Shown here: positions 18,344 through 26,081 of the stretch, in pieces
Numbering within the stretch: position 1 is the first letter of the stretch
Layout: the number at the start of each line of letters is the position of its first letter
DNA from: Clostridiales bacterium
GTDB taxonomy: Bacteria > Bacillota > Clostridia > Christensenellales > QALW01
Reading direction: 5' to 3'
Assembly (NCBI GenBank): GCA_018376855.1
Contig: JAHAAN010000014.1
Span: 1 to 59,481 of the forward strand
Length of the DNA stretch: 59,481 nt
The notes under the pieces: model-generated
Database searches by the model: none
What the model saw: only the letters and a program-made list of their open reading frames with translations
Told to the model about the DNA's origin: nothing
Program-made: the position numbers and the translations under genes

Positions 18344-19513
18344 TCAGCACAGGCTCAGCGTAACGCGCTTGCCCATTTTTTCAAGCATTTCCTCCAAGGC
18401 CTTAACCGCCGCCAGCTTGCTTTGAAAGCTGATGCCTGCGTCGCTGTCCGCATGCGCGGGATTGACTGCCTGCCCGAAATAAATGTGAATGTCGCTTGCC
18501 TGCTCAAAAAGCAGCTCGGCCAGCGCACCGACAGCATTTTTCTCCTCTTTAAAAGAAAGGCACAGCTGCGGCTCCTGCCGATAGCGCTCCCCCAACTCAA
18601 CGAGCGCGCGAAGCGTAATCACACCCTCCGTAACAAGATCTACGCCCTCGATCCTTGCCTTCGCCGGGATGTTTTCACTCATGGAAGCCCGATCGATCTC
18701 CACAGGCTTATTCAGATATGCCGAAACCGTTCGCGCCGTAGTGCCTCCGCAAACGATATGATAGCCCTCCTTAGCAAAAAATAAACGAAGAATGCGGTCA
18801 TCGTCATTTTTGTTTTCCGGCGGCCCGATCAGCATCTGCGCGGCCCTGCGCGGACGCAGACGATAAACCAGCACCGTACAGTCGTCATCCGGCGAGGAAA
18901 GATACAAATCCGAACAAGCTCTTGCAACAAGCGCGGCAAATTGCTGCGCCGAAAGAGAAGGATCATACCAACGCTCCAAAAAACGCACGATCTCCTCCCT
19001 CCCCCAGCCGTTCTGCGTGGTCTTGCCAAGCCCCGCGGCGCTTACGCCGTCGCTAAACAGCACAAGCGTATCCTCCTCGCAAAGCTCCAGCGCGCTGTGA
19101 AAGATCTCCTTTCCGTTGACGGTTCGAGATGAGGATGGATAATCAAAATTTTTTCCGTTTCGCAGCAAAATTGCCGCCGGATTATCAAACTGAGAAAGCT
19201 CCAGCCGATTGCCGCGCTCAAAGCGCGCAATCGTAAACGTTGCATATGCCAGCTTGCGCACCTTGCACACCGGCAGCGTCATGGCGACCGTATCCACGCA
19301 CTCCTCCTCGGAAAGCCCTCCGTTTGTGAGCGTACTGAGAATTTTCGCCGTAAGCGTCGCCAAAATATTGGCTTTGACGCCGCTTCCCAGCCCATCGGAA
19401 AGCACAACGGTTCTGCCGTTTTTTCCGGAAACCGAGGTATAGAAATCTCCGCAAAGCGTTTCGCCCTCCTTACAGCACTGTACTGCGCCGCACTGCAAAT
19501 ACAGCTCTTCCAT
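18344..19513 (-). CDS. SpoIIE-type PP2C serine/threonine phosphatase
   Basis: A 389-residue protein. Residues about 1-220 are a PP2C/SpoIIE phosphatase domain with metal-binding aspartates in 'GDFYTSV', 'VVLSDGLGSGVKAN', 'VLFSDGVSAAG' and 'DDDCTVLVYRL'. The C-terminal ~170 residues do not match a domain I recognise. It starts 4 nt after the HydS-like gene, so the two are co-transcribed. Published surveys of group C (sensory) [FeFe]-hydrogenases note protein phosphatases as neighbours. A role in relaying H2 or redox status by dephosphorylating a partner is therefore a reasonable inference. It is not the sporulation SpoIIE, which has membrane segments. Confidence 0.85.
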   Translation of the reverse strand: MEELYLQCGAVQCCKEGETLCGDFYTSVSGKNGRTVVLSDGLGSGVKANILATLTAKILSTLTNGGLSEEECVDTVAMTLPVCKVRKLAYATFTIARFERGNRLELSQFDNPAAILLRNGKNFDYPSSSRTVNGKEIFHSALELCEEDTLVLFSDGVSAAGLGKTTQNGWGREEIVRFLERWYDPSLSAQQFAALVARACSDLYLSSPDDDCTVLVYRLRPRRAAQMLIGPPENKNDDDRILRLFFAKEGYHIVCGGTTARTVSAYLNKPVEIDRASMSENIPAKARIEGVDLVTEGVITLRALVELGERYRQEPQLCLSFKEEKNAVGALAELLFEQASDIHIYFGQAVNPAHADSDAGISFQSKLAAVKALEEMLEKMGKRVTLSLC

Positions 19514-19517
19514 ACGC

Positions 19518-21230
19518 TTACTCGCCCCCCTTTACACTTTCCAAACCGGCCTGCCCCGCCTGCCCGTTCTCCTCCTCCAGAATCGTCTGCTTCAGCTGCG
19601 CAACGGCAAGCTTGGTTTCCGCCGCCGTTTCCCCAAGCAGCGACGCGATCTCATGCACGATCCTGAGCTGTTTTTCCACAATATCATCAGCCATGTTCGC
19701 TGCGCTGATCTTGCTTTTCATGCTTCGGTCATGCGCCTTTTTAGATCCGGTAATATCCTTCATAATGCAGATAATCAGCTTATTCTGCTCCTCATAAAGA
19801 AAGGTCTGCTCCAAATAAAGGCCGTAATCGGCAAGATACGCCTGCTTCTGCAAAAGCGGCAGCTCCTCCGCAATCACGGTAACAAAATCATAATCGTCAA
19901 ACAGCCGCGAGACCGGCGCATGAAGAATATCCCTCTCACTGCCCATTCCGAACAGCTCGCAGGCCGCCTTGTTGATCTGGCACACGGTTAAGTTTTCTGA
20001 AGATACCGTTATGATCGCATTAGGCGTCGCCTGAATGATGGTTTCCGAAAACGATTCTGCGCGCTCTTTCATAAACGGAAGACACATGCTGATCTCCGCA
20101 CGGCCAAAAAACACCGCCTCCGCCTTTTCCCGGCAGGTGGCATAGCCGCAGCTTCCGCAGTTAAGCTCATCCTCCGGCGAAAGCTTCCCCATTCGGCGCA
20201 AGATTTCCGCAATCTGCGCCTCCGAAGGCTTGGGTCGCTTTTTCCTGCGATCCGCATACTGCTGCCGCTCAGGCCGTTCCTCCGCTGTAAAGTCCGCCTG
20301 TGGATCATCGCCCGCCGCCGCCTCAACCGCGCTGCGCGCCGCGAGGGACGCCCGCCTTCCCGGCATGGCCGGCCCGCCGATGCAGGAGCCCTTACACGAA
20401 CTCATCTCCACAAAACGCCCTTTTGCGTTTTCGGAAAGCAGCTCCTCAATGGTGTCCATGCACGACTGCATCCCGTCCACCGCGGCATAAGAAATTCCCT
20501 TCTGCTTTTTCATCGTACTCAAAATGCCGCCCGTAACGGGAAACATTCTGCTGAACCGCACAGTGTTCTCCGGCATCCTCTCCACGCGAATGCTCCTGCG
20601 GGCAAGCCAACCGATCAGCTCGTCAAACGTTACGGCAAAATCCGCGCCTCCCTGCCCCGCTTCCCCTTTTTTAGAAACACACGGCCCGAAAAATACCACG
20701 GAAGCGTTCGGCATTTCCTTTTTAATCAGCTGCGCCGAAGCCTGCATGGGCGATACTACCGGCGCTAACAGCGGGATTGCCTCCGGCCGGTGCCGTTCGA
20801 TATACCGCACAACGGTAGGACAGCAGGTAGAGATCATCACACGCTCCGGATCTTCCGCCAGCAGGCGCTCATACTCTGTTTTTACGATGTGCGCGCCCTC
20901 CGCCGTCTCCCGCGCATCCAAAAAGCCCAGCTGCAAAAGCGCGGCGCGCAGCGCGGAAAATGCGCAGCCCTCAAACGCTGCCGAAAAGGACGGCGCCACC
21001 GTTGCAATCACGGTGCGCCCCTGCGCGATCAGTTCCTCCACACGCGGAACCTCATTGATATCCTCCTTGGCATTTTGCGGACAGACCACCGTACATGCGC
21101 CGCAGAGAATGCATTCCTCATCCAAAATCCGCGCTTGATGATCCTTAATCTCGATAGCCTTTACCGGACAGTGCCGCACGCATTTATAACAATTTTTGCA
21201 ATTTGCTTTTTTAAATTGCAGAACCTGCAT
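19518..21230 (-). CDS. hydS: HydS-like sensory [FeFe]-hydrogenase with PAS domain
   Basis: A 570-residue protein. Residues 11-50 hold two [4Fe-4S] ferredoxin motifs. Residues about 65-300 form a hydrogenase H-domain with divergent but cysteine-complete loops: 'STCCPTV' (C136/C137), 'GPCVSKK' (C184) and 'SSCKGSCIGGP' (C279/C283). An additional iron-sulfur motif 'CGSCGYATC' (C358-C366) and a PAS domain (about 395-505) follow, then a helical tail. This is the architecture of group C hydrogenases proposed to sense H2 rather than turn it over. It lacks the L3 consensus of catalytic enzymes. It is divergent from nfnAB and next to a phosphatase. Confidence 0.88.
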   Translation of the reverse strand: MQVLQFKKANCKNCYKCVRHCPVKAIEIKDHQARILDEECILCGACTVVCPQNAKEDINEVPRVEELIAQGRTVIATVAPSFSAAFEGCAFSALRAALLQLGFLDARETAEGAHIVKTEYERLLAEDPERVMISTCCPTVVRYIERHRPEAIPLLAPVVSPMQASAQLIKKEMPNASVVFFGPCVSKKGEAGQGGADFAVTFDELIGWLARRSIRVERMPENTVRFSRMFPVTGGILSTMKKQKGISYAAVDGMQSCMDTIEELLSENAKGRFVEMSSCKGSCIGGPAMPGRRASLAARSAVEAAAGDDPQADFTAEERPERQQYADRRKKRPKPSEAQIAEILRRMGKLSPEDELNCGSCGYATCREKAEAVFFGRAEISMCLPFMKERAESFSETIIQATPNAIITVSSENLTVCQINKAACELFGMGSERDILHAPVSRLFDDYDFVTVIAEELPLLQKQAYLADYGLYLEQTFLYEEQNKLIICIMKDITGSKKAHDRSMKSKISAANMADDIVEKQLRIVHEIASLLGETAAETKLAVAQLKQTILEEENGQAGQAGLESVKGGE

Positions 21231-21261
21231 ATTTTTCCCTCCGTTCCGTTGAAACAGCTAT

Positions 21262-21290
21262 ATTGTAGCACGCCGAAACATCCGCGTAAA
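21262..21290 (-). promoter_or_regulatory. Promoter for hydS-phosphatase
   Basis: Minus strand: TTTACG (21285-21290), 17 nt, TACAAT (21262-21267), 32 nt before the hydS ATG. Confidence 0.5.
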
Positions 21291-21328
21291 TATATAAAAA
21301 TAGAATGGCTTTCATATATAAAAAGATA

Positions 21329-21357
21329 TTTAAAGTGGCCTCGAAGTATGGTAAAAT
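21329..21357 (+). promoter_or_regulatory. Possible promoter for nfnAB
   Basis: TTTAAA (21329-21334), 17 nt, TAAAAT (21352-21357). The -35 is weak, so an activator or other start is possible. Confidence 0.4.
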
Positions 21358-21429
21358 ATATGTTCGGAGTCCGGCTTTGGAATCCGTTTATGCATACGCA
21401 CGATCAATCGGGGGAAGGAATGGAAAATT

Positions 21430-23547
21430 ATGTTCTTAATTAAAACCAAAAGAGAGCTCAACCCAACAGTTACGCTGATGGAAATCGAAGCTCCTGCCGT
21501 GGCAAAAAAAGCAGAGCCCGGCCAATTCATCATTCTGCGCGTAGACGCCGACGGCGAACGCATTCCGCTTACGGTAGCGGATTTTGACCGCGAGGCCGGC
21601 ACCGTTACGATCATCTTTCAGATCGTAGGCGCTACGACTGAAAAGCTCAACGCCAAAAAACAAGGGGAATACATCGAAGACTTTGTAGGCCCGCTCGGCG
21701 TAGCCTCCCATGTGGAGGGGCTGAAGAAGGTCGCCGTAGTCGGCGGCGGCGTGGGCTGTGCGATCGCCTATCCGATCGCAAAAAAGCTGCACAACATGGG
21801 CGCTGAGGTTCATGCAATCGTCGGATTCCGCAATAAGGATCTCGTAATTTTAGAGGAAGAATTCAAAAACGCCTCCTCTAAGCTGGTTATGATGACCGAC
21901 GACGGCTCCTATGGAACCAAAGGCCTTGTTACCAACGCGCTTGAAGAGCTGATTCAAAGCGGCGAGCAGTACGACGAAGTGATCGCGATCGGTCCGCTGA
22001 TTATGATGAAATTCGTATGTCTTCTGACTAAGAAATATAACATTAAAACCATGGTAAGCATGAATCCGATCATGATTGACGGAACCGGCATGTGCGGCGG
22101 ATGCCGCCTGACCGTGGGCGGGCAGACGAAGTTTGCCTCTCAAGGGAGGGCGCAGCTGATGCCTAATATGTCTTTAAAGAAAAACGAAATGCCGGTGCAG
22201 GACGCAAAAGAGCGCAGCGCCAATTTTAACGAGGTGGCGCTGGGCTACACCTTAGAGCAGGCGCTGGATGAAGCAAACCGCTGCCTGAACTGCAAAAATA
22301 AGCCCTGTGTGGGCGCCTGCCCCGTTAATATCAACATTCCCGCGTTCATCGAAGAAATTCGCAAGGGCGATTTGGAACAGGCCTATCAGATCATTTCCAA
22401 GTCCAGCTCTCTGCCTGCCGTCTGCGGCCGCGTTTGTCCGCAGGAAACACAGTGCGAGGGCAAATGTGTTCGCGGCATTAAGGGCGAACCGGTAGGCATC
22501 GGCCGCTTGGAACGCTTTGTAGCAGATTATCACAACGCACATGCCGCTGCCAGCTCCGAACGCCCCGAACCGAACGGGCACCGTGTTGCCGTCATCGGCG
22601 CAGGCCCTGCGGGTTTGACCTGCGCGGGCGACCTCGCCAAAAAAGGATATGCCGTAACGATCTTTGAAGCGCTTCACGTTGCCGGCGGCGTTTTGGTTTA
22701 CGGCATTCCTGAATTCCGTCTGCCGAAGGACATCGTTCGCCGCGAGATCGAAAATCTGAAAAATCTGGGTGTGGAGATCAACACCAATATGGTAATCGGC
22801 AAGGTCATTTCCATCGACGAGCTGTTTGAACAGGGCTTTGAATCCGTGTTCATCGGCACCGGAGCCGGCTTGCCGCGCTTTATGAATATTCCCGGTGAAA
22901 ACTATAACGGCGTTTACTCCGCCAACGAGTTCCTGACCCGCGTGAACCTGATGAAAGCCTACCGCGACGGCAGCGACACGCCGATCAAGCATTCCCGCAA
23001 CGTGGCGGTTGTCGGCGGCGGAAACGTAGCTATGGACGCAGCGCGCTGCGCAAAGCGCTTGGGCGCGGAAAATGTTTACATAGTGTATCGCCGCGGACTG
23101 GAAGAGATGCCTGCGCGCCACGAGGAAGTGGAACATGCAATGGAGGAGGGCATCATCTTTAAGGTGCTGAACAACCCCGTGGAAATTTTGGGCGACGAGA
23201 ACAACTTTGTCCGCGGTATGGACTGCGTGGAAATGGAGCTGGGCGAGCCGGATGCCTCCGGAAGACGCCGCCCCGTAGAAAAGCCCGATTCCCGTTATAC
23301 GCTGGAGGTCGACTGCGTCATCATGGCGATCGGCACCTCCCCCAACCCGCTGATCCGTTCCACCACCAAAGGGTTGGAAACCAATAAGCACGGCTGCATC
23401 GTAACGCAGGATGAATCCGGCCTGACCACCCGCGAAAACGTATATGCAGGCGGAGACGCCGTTACAGGCGCTGCGACGGTCATTTTGGCAATGGGCGCAG
23501 GAAAGCATGCCGCCGCCGCAATCGACGAAGCATTGAGCAAAAACTGA
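21430..23547 (+). CDS. nfnAB: Fused NfnA-NfnB (NADH-dependent reduced ferredoxin:NADP+ oxidoreductase)
   Basis: A single 705-residue frame. Residues 1-240 are NfnA: FAD-binding beta barrel, NAD domain ('VAVVGGGVGCAIAYPIA') and the [2Fe-2S] segment 'DGTGMCGGCRLTVGG'. Residues 244-705 are NfnB (GltD-like): cysteine motifs 'CLNCKNKPCVGACP' and 'CGRVCPQETQCEGKC', FAD loop 'VAVIGAGPAGLTCAGDLA', NADPH loop 'VAVVGGGNVAMDAARCAKRLG' and 'AGGDAVTGAATVILAMGAGK'. NfnAB bifurcates electrons from NADPH to NAD+ and ferredoxin, or runs in reverse. The join 'KFASQGRAQLMPN' lacks the usual last cysteine ligand of NfnA and its C-terminal tail. A GGGAGGG site with ATG at 22159 remains inside the frame, as if a deletion fused two genes. 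Confidence 0.9.
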   Translation: MFLIKTKRELNPTVTLMEIEAPAVAKKAEPGQFIILRVDADGERIPLTVADFDREAGTVTIIFQIVGATTEKLNAKKQGEYIEDFVGPLGVASHVEGLKKVAVVGGGVGCAIAYPIAKKLHNMGAEVHAIVGFRNKDLVILEEEFKNASSKLVMMTDDGSYGTKGLVTNALEELIQSGEQYDEVIAIGPLIMMKFVCLLTKKYNIKTMVSMNPIMIDGTGMCGGCRLTVGGQTKFASQGRAQLMPNMSLKKNEMPVQDAKERSANFNEVALGYTLEQALDEANRCLNCKNKPCVGACPVNINIPAFIEEIRKGDLEQAYQIISKSSSLPAVCGRVCPQETQCEGKCVRGIKGEPVGIGRLERFVADYHNAHAAASSERPEPNGHRVAVIGAGPAGLTCAGDLAKKGYAVTIFEALHVAGGVLVYGIPEFRLPKDIVRREIENLKNLGVEINTNMVIGKVISIDELFEQGFESVFIGTGAGLPRFMNIPGENYNGVYSANEFLTRVNLMKAYRDGSDTPIKHSRNVAVVGGGNVAMDAARCAKRLGAENVYIVYRRGLEEMPARHEEVEHAMEEGIIFKVLNNPVEILGDENNFVRGMDCVEMELGEPDASGRRRPVEKPDSRYTLEVDCVIMAIGTSPNPLIRSTTKGLETNKHGCIVTQDESGLTTRENVYAGGDAVTGAATVILAMGAGKHAAAAIDEALSKN

Positions 23548-23555
23548 TTTTCCGT

Positions 23556-23599
23556 GAGAGCTTCGGCTTTTTCGGCCGAAGCTCTCCGTATCTTTATTT
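23556..23599 (+). terminator. Terminator after nfnAB
   Basis: A perfect 12-bp stem (23556-23567 with 23575-23586) and 7-nt loop, followed by a T-rich tail. Confidence 0.75.
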
Positions 23600-23685
23600 T
23601 TCATCTTAAAAGCAGCACCGCATCTATAATTTATACAGCAATTTATTATTATCTGCGGGCATCCGCAGCAGCAGGGAGATAAACC

Positions 23686-24171
23686 ATGAGTACCGAATTC
23701 GATTTTAAGCCTGTTGACGAGATCCTGAAAAAATACGATTTTCAAAAAACCCATACAATATCCATTCTTCAGGACGTACAGGCGCATTACCGCTATCTGC
23801 CGCAGGCAGTGTTCGCTTACATAGCGCCGAAAATCGGCTCTTCTGAAGCCGAGCTTTTCAGCGTAGCCACCTTTTATGAAAATTTTTCGCTTGTGCCTAA
23901 GGGCAAATGCGTAATTAAAGTGTGCGACGGAACGGCATGCCATGTGCGCAAATCCATTCCGATTCTCAACCGCCTGCGGGAAGAGCTTAAGCTGGACGAA
24001 GAACACCCCACCACGGAGGATGGGCTTTTTACCGTGGAAACCGTGGCATGTCTCGGCGCATGCGGGCTTGGCCCGGCGCTCACCGTCAACGGAAAGGTGC
24101 ACCCGACCATGACGCCGGATAAGGCTTCGGAGCTGTTAAAAAAACTCAAGGAGGAATACGGCAATGCTTAA
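23686..24171 (+). CDS. hydC: HydC / NuoE-like thioredoxin-fold [2Fe-2S] subunit
   Basis: A 161-residue subunit with an N-terminal helical bundle and a thioredoxin-like [2Fe-2S] domain. Cluster ligands C80, C85, C122 and C126 are in 'VCDGTACHVR' and 'ACLGACGLGP'. It is the small electron-transfer subunit of the NADH- and ferredoxin-linked (bifurcating) HydABC hydrogenase. It overlaps the next gene by 8 nt, so the operon starts here. Confidence 0.92.
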   Translation: MSTEFDFKPVDEILKKYDFQKTHTISILQDVQAHYRYLPQAVFAYIAPKIGSSEAELFSVATFYENFSLVPKGKCVIKVCDGTACHVRKSIPILNRLREELKLDEEHPTTEDGLFTVETVACLGACGLGPALTVNGKVHPTMTPDKASELLKKLKEEYGNA

Positions 24172-24646
24172 TTCACAGCAGGAACTGGATGCAAAGCGCG
24201 AGCAGTGCGCGCGTTCCTTCTCGGCTGCAAAACGCAAGATCCTTGTATGTTCGGGAACAGGCTGCATCGCAGCAGGCTCTCACGCCGTTTACGAGGCATT
24301 CCTTGCACAGCTTGAGGAAATGGGGCTGGAGTGCGCCGTAGAGCTTCAAAAGGATCCGCATCAAGACGTGATCGGCGTAAAACAAAGCGGCTGCCACGGC
24401 CTGTGCTCAATGGGGCCTCTTGTGCGTATTGAGCCGGAGGGGTATCTGTACATGAAGGTTGCTCCGGAGGATTGCCGCGAGATCATTGAAACCACCGTCC
24501 TCGGCGGAGAACCCGTGGAACGTCTTGCCTACAAGAAAAACGGCGTTGTTTACGCCAAGCAGGAGTCGATCCCATTTTATCTCAAACAACAGCGCATTAT
24601 GCTGAAACACTGCCATTTTATCTCAAACAACAGCGCATTATGCTGA
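24164..24646 (+). CDS. hydB: HydB N-terminal [2Fe-2S] domain (detached by frameshift)
   Basis: A 160-residue frame. Residues about 20-115 form the thioredoxin-like [2Fe-2S] domain that begins HydB proteins, with ligands C29, C34, C77 and C81. Up to 'FYLKQQRIMLKHC' it continues the HydB sequence. A 41-bp tandem duplication then shifts the frame, so 10 unrelated residues and a TGA follow. Its stop overlaps the downstream ATG at 24640 by 7 nt (ATGCTGA), so reinitiation could still deliver the second half. In a normal HydB these two parts are one chain of about 620 residues. Confidence 0.88.
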   Translation: MLNSQQELDAKREQCARSFSAAKRKILVCSGTGCIAAGSHAVYEAFLAQLEEMGLECAVELQKDPHQDVIGVKQSGCHGLCSMGPLVRIEPEGYLYMKVAPEDCREIIETTVLGGEPVERLAYKKNGVVYAKQESIPFYLKQQRIMLKHCHFISNNSALC

Positions 24647-24653
24647 AACACTG
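24572..24653 (+). repeat. Perfect 41-bp tandem duplication in hydB
   Basis: Two identical 41-nt copies, 24572-24612 and 24613-24653, lie head to tail. Because 41 is not a multiple of 3, the second copy shifts the frame. Removing one copy restores a continuous frame '...QQRIMLKHCGHIDATQ'. Confidence 0.97.
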
Positions 24654-26079
24654 CGGGCATATTGACGCTACACAAATCGAAGAATATCTCGCTGTGGGCG
24701 GCTATAAGGCCTTTGAAAAGGTTCTCTTTTCCATGTCTCCCGATCAGGTGATTGAACAGATCAGCGAATCCAATCTTCGCGGGCGCGGCGGCGGCGGATT
24801 CCCCGCCGGGCGCAAATGGTCGCAGGTAGCCCGCCAAAAAGCAGAGCGTAAATATATCGTCTGCAACGGCGACGAAGGCGACCCCGGCGCGTTTATGGAC
24901 TGCTCTGTGATGGAAGGGCTTCCGCACCAAATGCTTGAAGGCATGATGATCGCAGGCTATGCCTGCGGCGCAGCCGACGGCTACATCTATGTGCGCGCAG
25001 AATATCCGCTGGCAGTAAGCCGTTTGAAGGAAGCAATCCGTCAGGCGGAGGAATACGGGCTGCTGGGGGATAACATTCTCGGCACAGGATTTTCCTTTCA
25101 TATGCACATCAACCGCGGCGCAGGCGCGTTTGTCTGCGGCGAGGGCAGCGCGCTGACGGCTTCCATCGAAGGCAAGCGCGGAATGCCCCGCACAAAACCA
25201 CCCCGCACGGTAGAAAAAGGGCTTTATGAATGTCCCACGGTGCTAAACAATGTGGAAACCTTTGCAAACGTGCCCATGATCGTCAATAACGGCGCACAGT
25301 GGTACAAGACCATCGGGCCGGAGAACAGCCCCGGCACAAAGGTATTCGCGCTCTCCGGAACGGTTGCAAACACCGGCCTTATCGAAGTACCGATGGGCAC
25401 TACGCTGCGGGAGGTCGTATTTGATATCGGCGGCGGAATGTCCGGCGATGCAGAATTTAAGGCCGTTCAGATCGGCGGCCCTTCGGGCGGCTGTCTGACA
25501 AAAGAACAGCTCGACCTGCCGTTAGACTTTGATTCTCTCAAAAAAGTCGGGGCAATCATCGGTTCAGGCGGTTTAGTCGTAATGGACAATCACACCTGTA
25601 TGGTTGAGGTTGCGCGTTTCTTTATGAATTTTACGCAAAAGGAGTCCTGCGGAAAATGCACTCCCTGCCGCGAAGGCACAAAGCGGATGCTGGAAATTCT
25701 GGAACGCATCGTAGCCGGCAAGGGCGAAGACGGCGACATCGAGCTTTTGCAGGAGCTGGCTTCGATGATTTCGGATATGGCGCTATGCGGGTTGGGCAAA
25801 ACAGCTCCCTCCCCCGTTATCTCCACGATTAAAAGCTTTCCGGAAGAATACCGGGCGCATATCTATGATAAAAAATGTCCTGCGGGAGCATGCCGAAAGC
25901 TGAAAACCTTCCGCATCGATCCCGAGCTGTGCCGCGGCTGTTCCAAGTGCGCGCGCCAATGCCCTGTCGGCGCGATCAGCGGCGAGATCAGAAAGCCATT
26001 TACAATTGATACCGCCAAATGCATTAAATGCGGCGCCTGCAAGGATGCATGCAGCTTTAAAGCGGTTACGGAGGTCTGA
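24640..26079 (+). CDS. hydB: HydB / NuoF-like flavoprotein (main part)
   Basis: A 479-residue frame holding the FMN/NADH module and iron-sulfur domains. Motifs: 'RGRGGGGFPAGRKWSQ' and 'NGDEGDPGAFMD' (FMN/NADH site), 'SCGKCTPCREGTKRM' ([4Fe-4S]), and a C-terminal 2x[4Fe-4S] ferredoxin domain ('CRGCSKCARQCP', 'CIKCGACKDAC'). It takes electrons from NADH for the bifurcating hydrogenase. The ATG used lies inside the second copy of the duplication and has no good ribosome-binding site, so expression probably needs coupling to the preceding stop. Followed by hydA after 2 nt. Confidence 0.92.
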   Translation: MLKHCGHIDATQIEEYLAVGGYKAFEKVLFSMSPDQVIEQISESNLRGRGGGGFPAGRKWSQVARQKAERKYIVCNGDEGDPGAFMDCSVMEGLPHQMLEGMMIAGYACGAADGYIYVRAEYPLAVSRLKEAIRQAEEYGLLGDNILGTGFSFHMHINRGAGAFVCGEGSALTASIEGKRGMPRTKPPRTVEKGLYECPTVLNNVETFANVPMIVNNGAQWYKTIGPENSPGTKVFALSGTVANTGLIEVPMGTTLREVVFDIGGGMSGDAEFKAVQIGGPSGGCLTKEQLDLPLDFDSLKKVGAIIGSGGLVVMDNHTCMVEVARFFMNFTQKESCGKCTPCREGTKRMLEILERIVAGKGEDGDIELLQELASMISDMALCGLGKTAPSPVISTIKSFPEEYRAHIYDKKCPAGACRKLKTFRIDPELCRGCSKCARQCPVGAISGEIRKPFTIDTAKCIKCGACKDACSFKAVTEV

Positions 26080-26081
26080 CT

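Noticed and set aside
18344..19513. Sporulation phosphatase SpoIIE
   Set aside because: It lacks the ten N-terminal membrane helices and sits with a sensory hydrogenase; only the phosphatase domain is shared.
22252..24102. 616-codon minus-strand ORF opposite nfnAB and hydC
   Set aside because: Shadow of real genes. It crosses a terminator and a gene boundary and has no recognisable domain.
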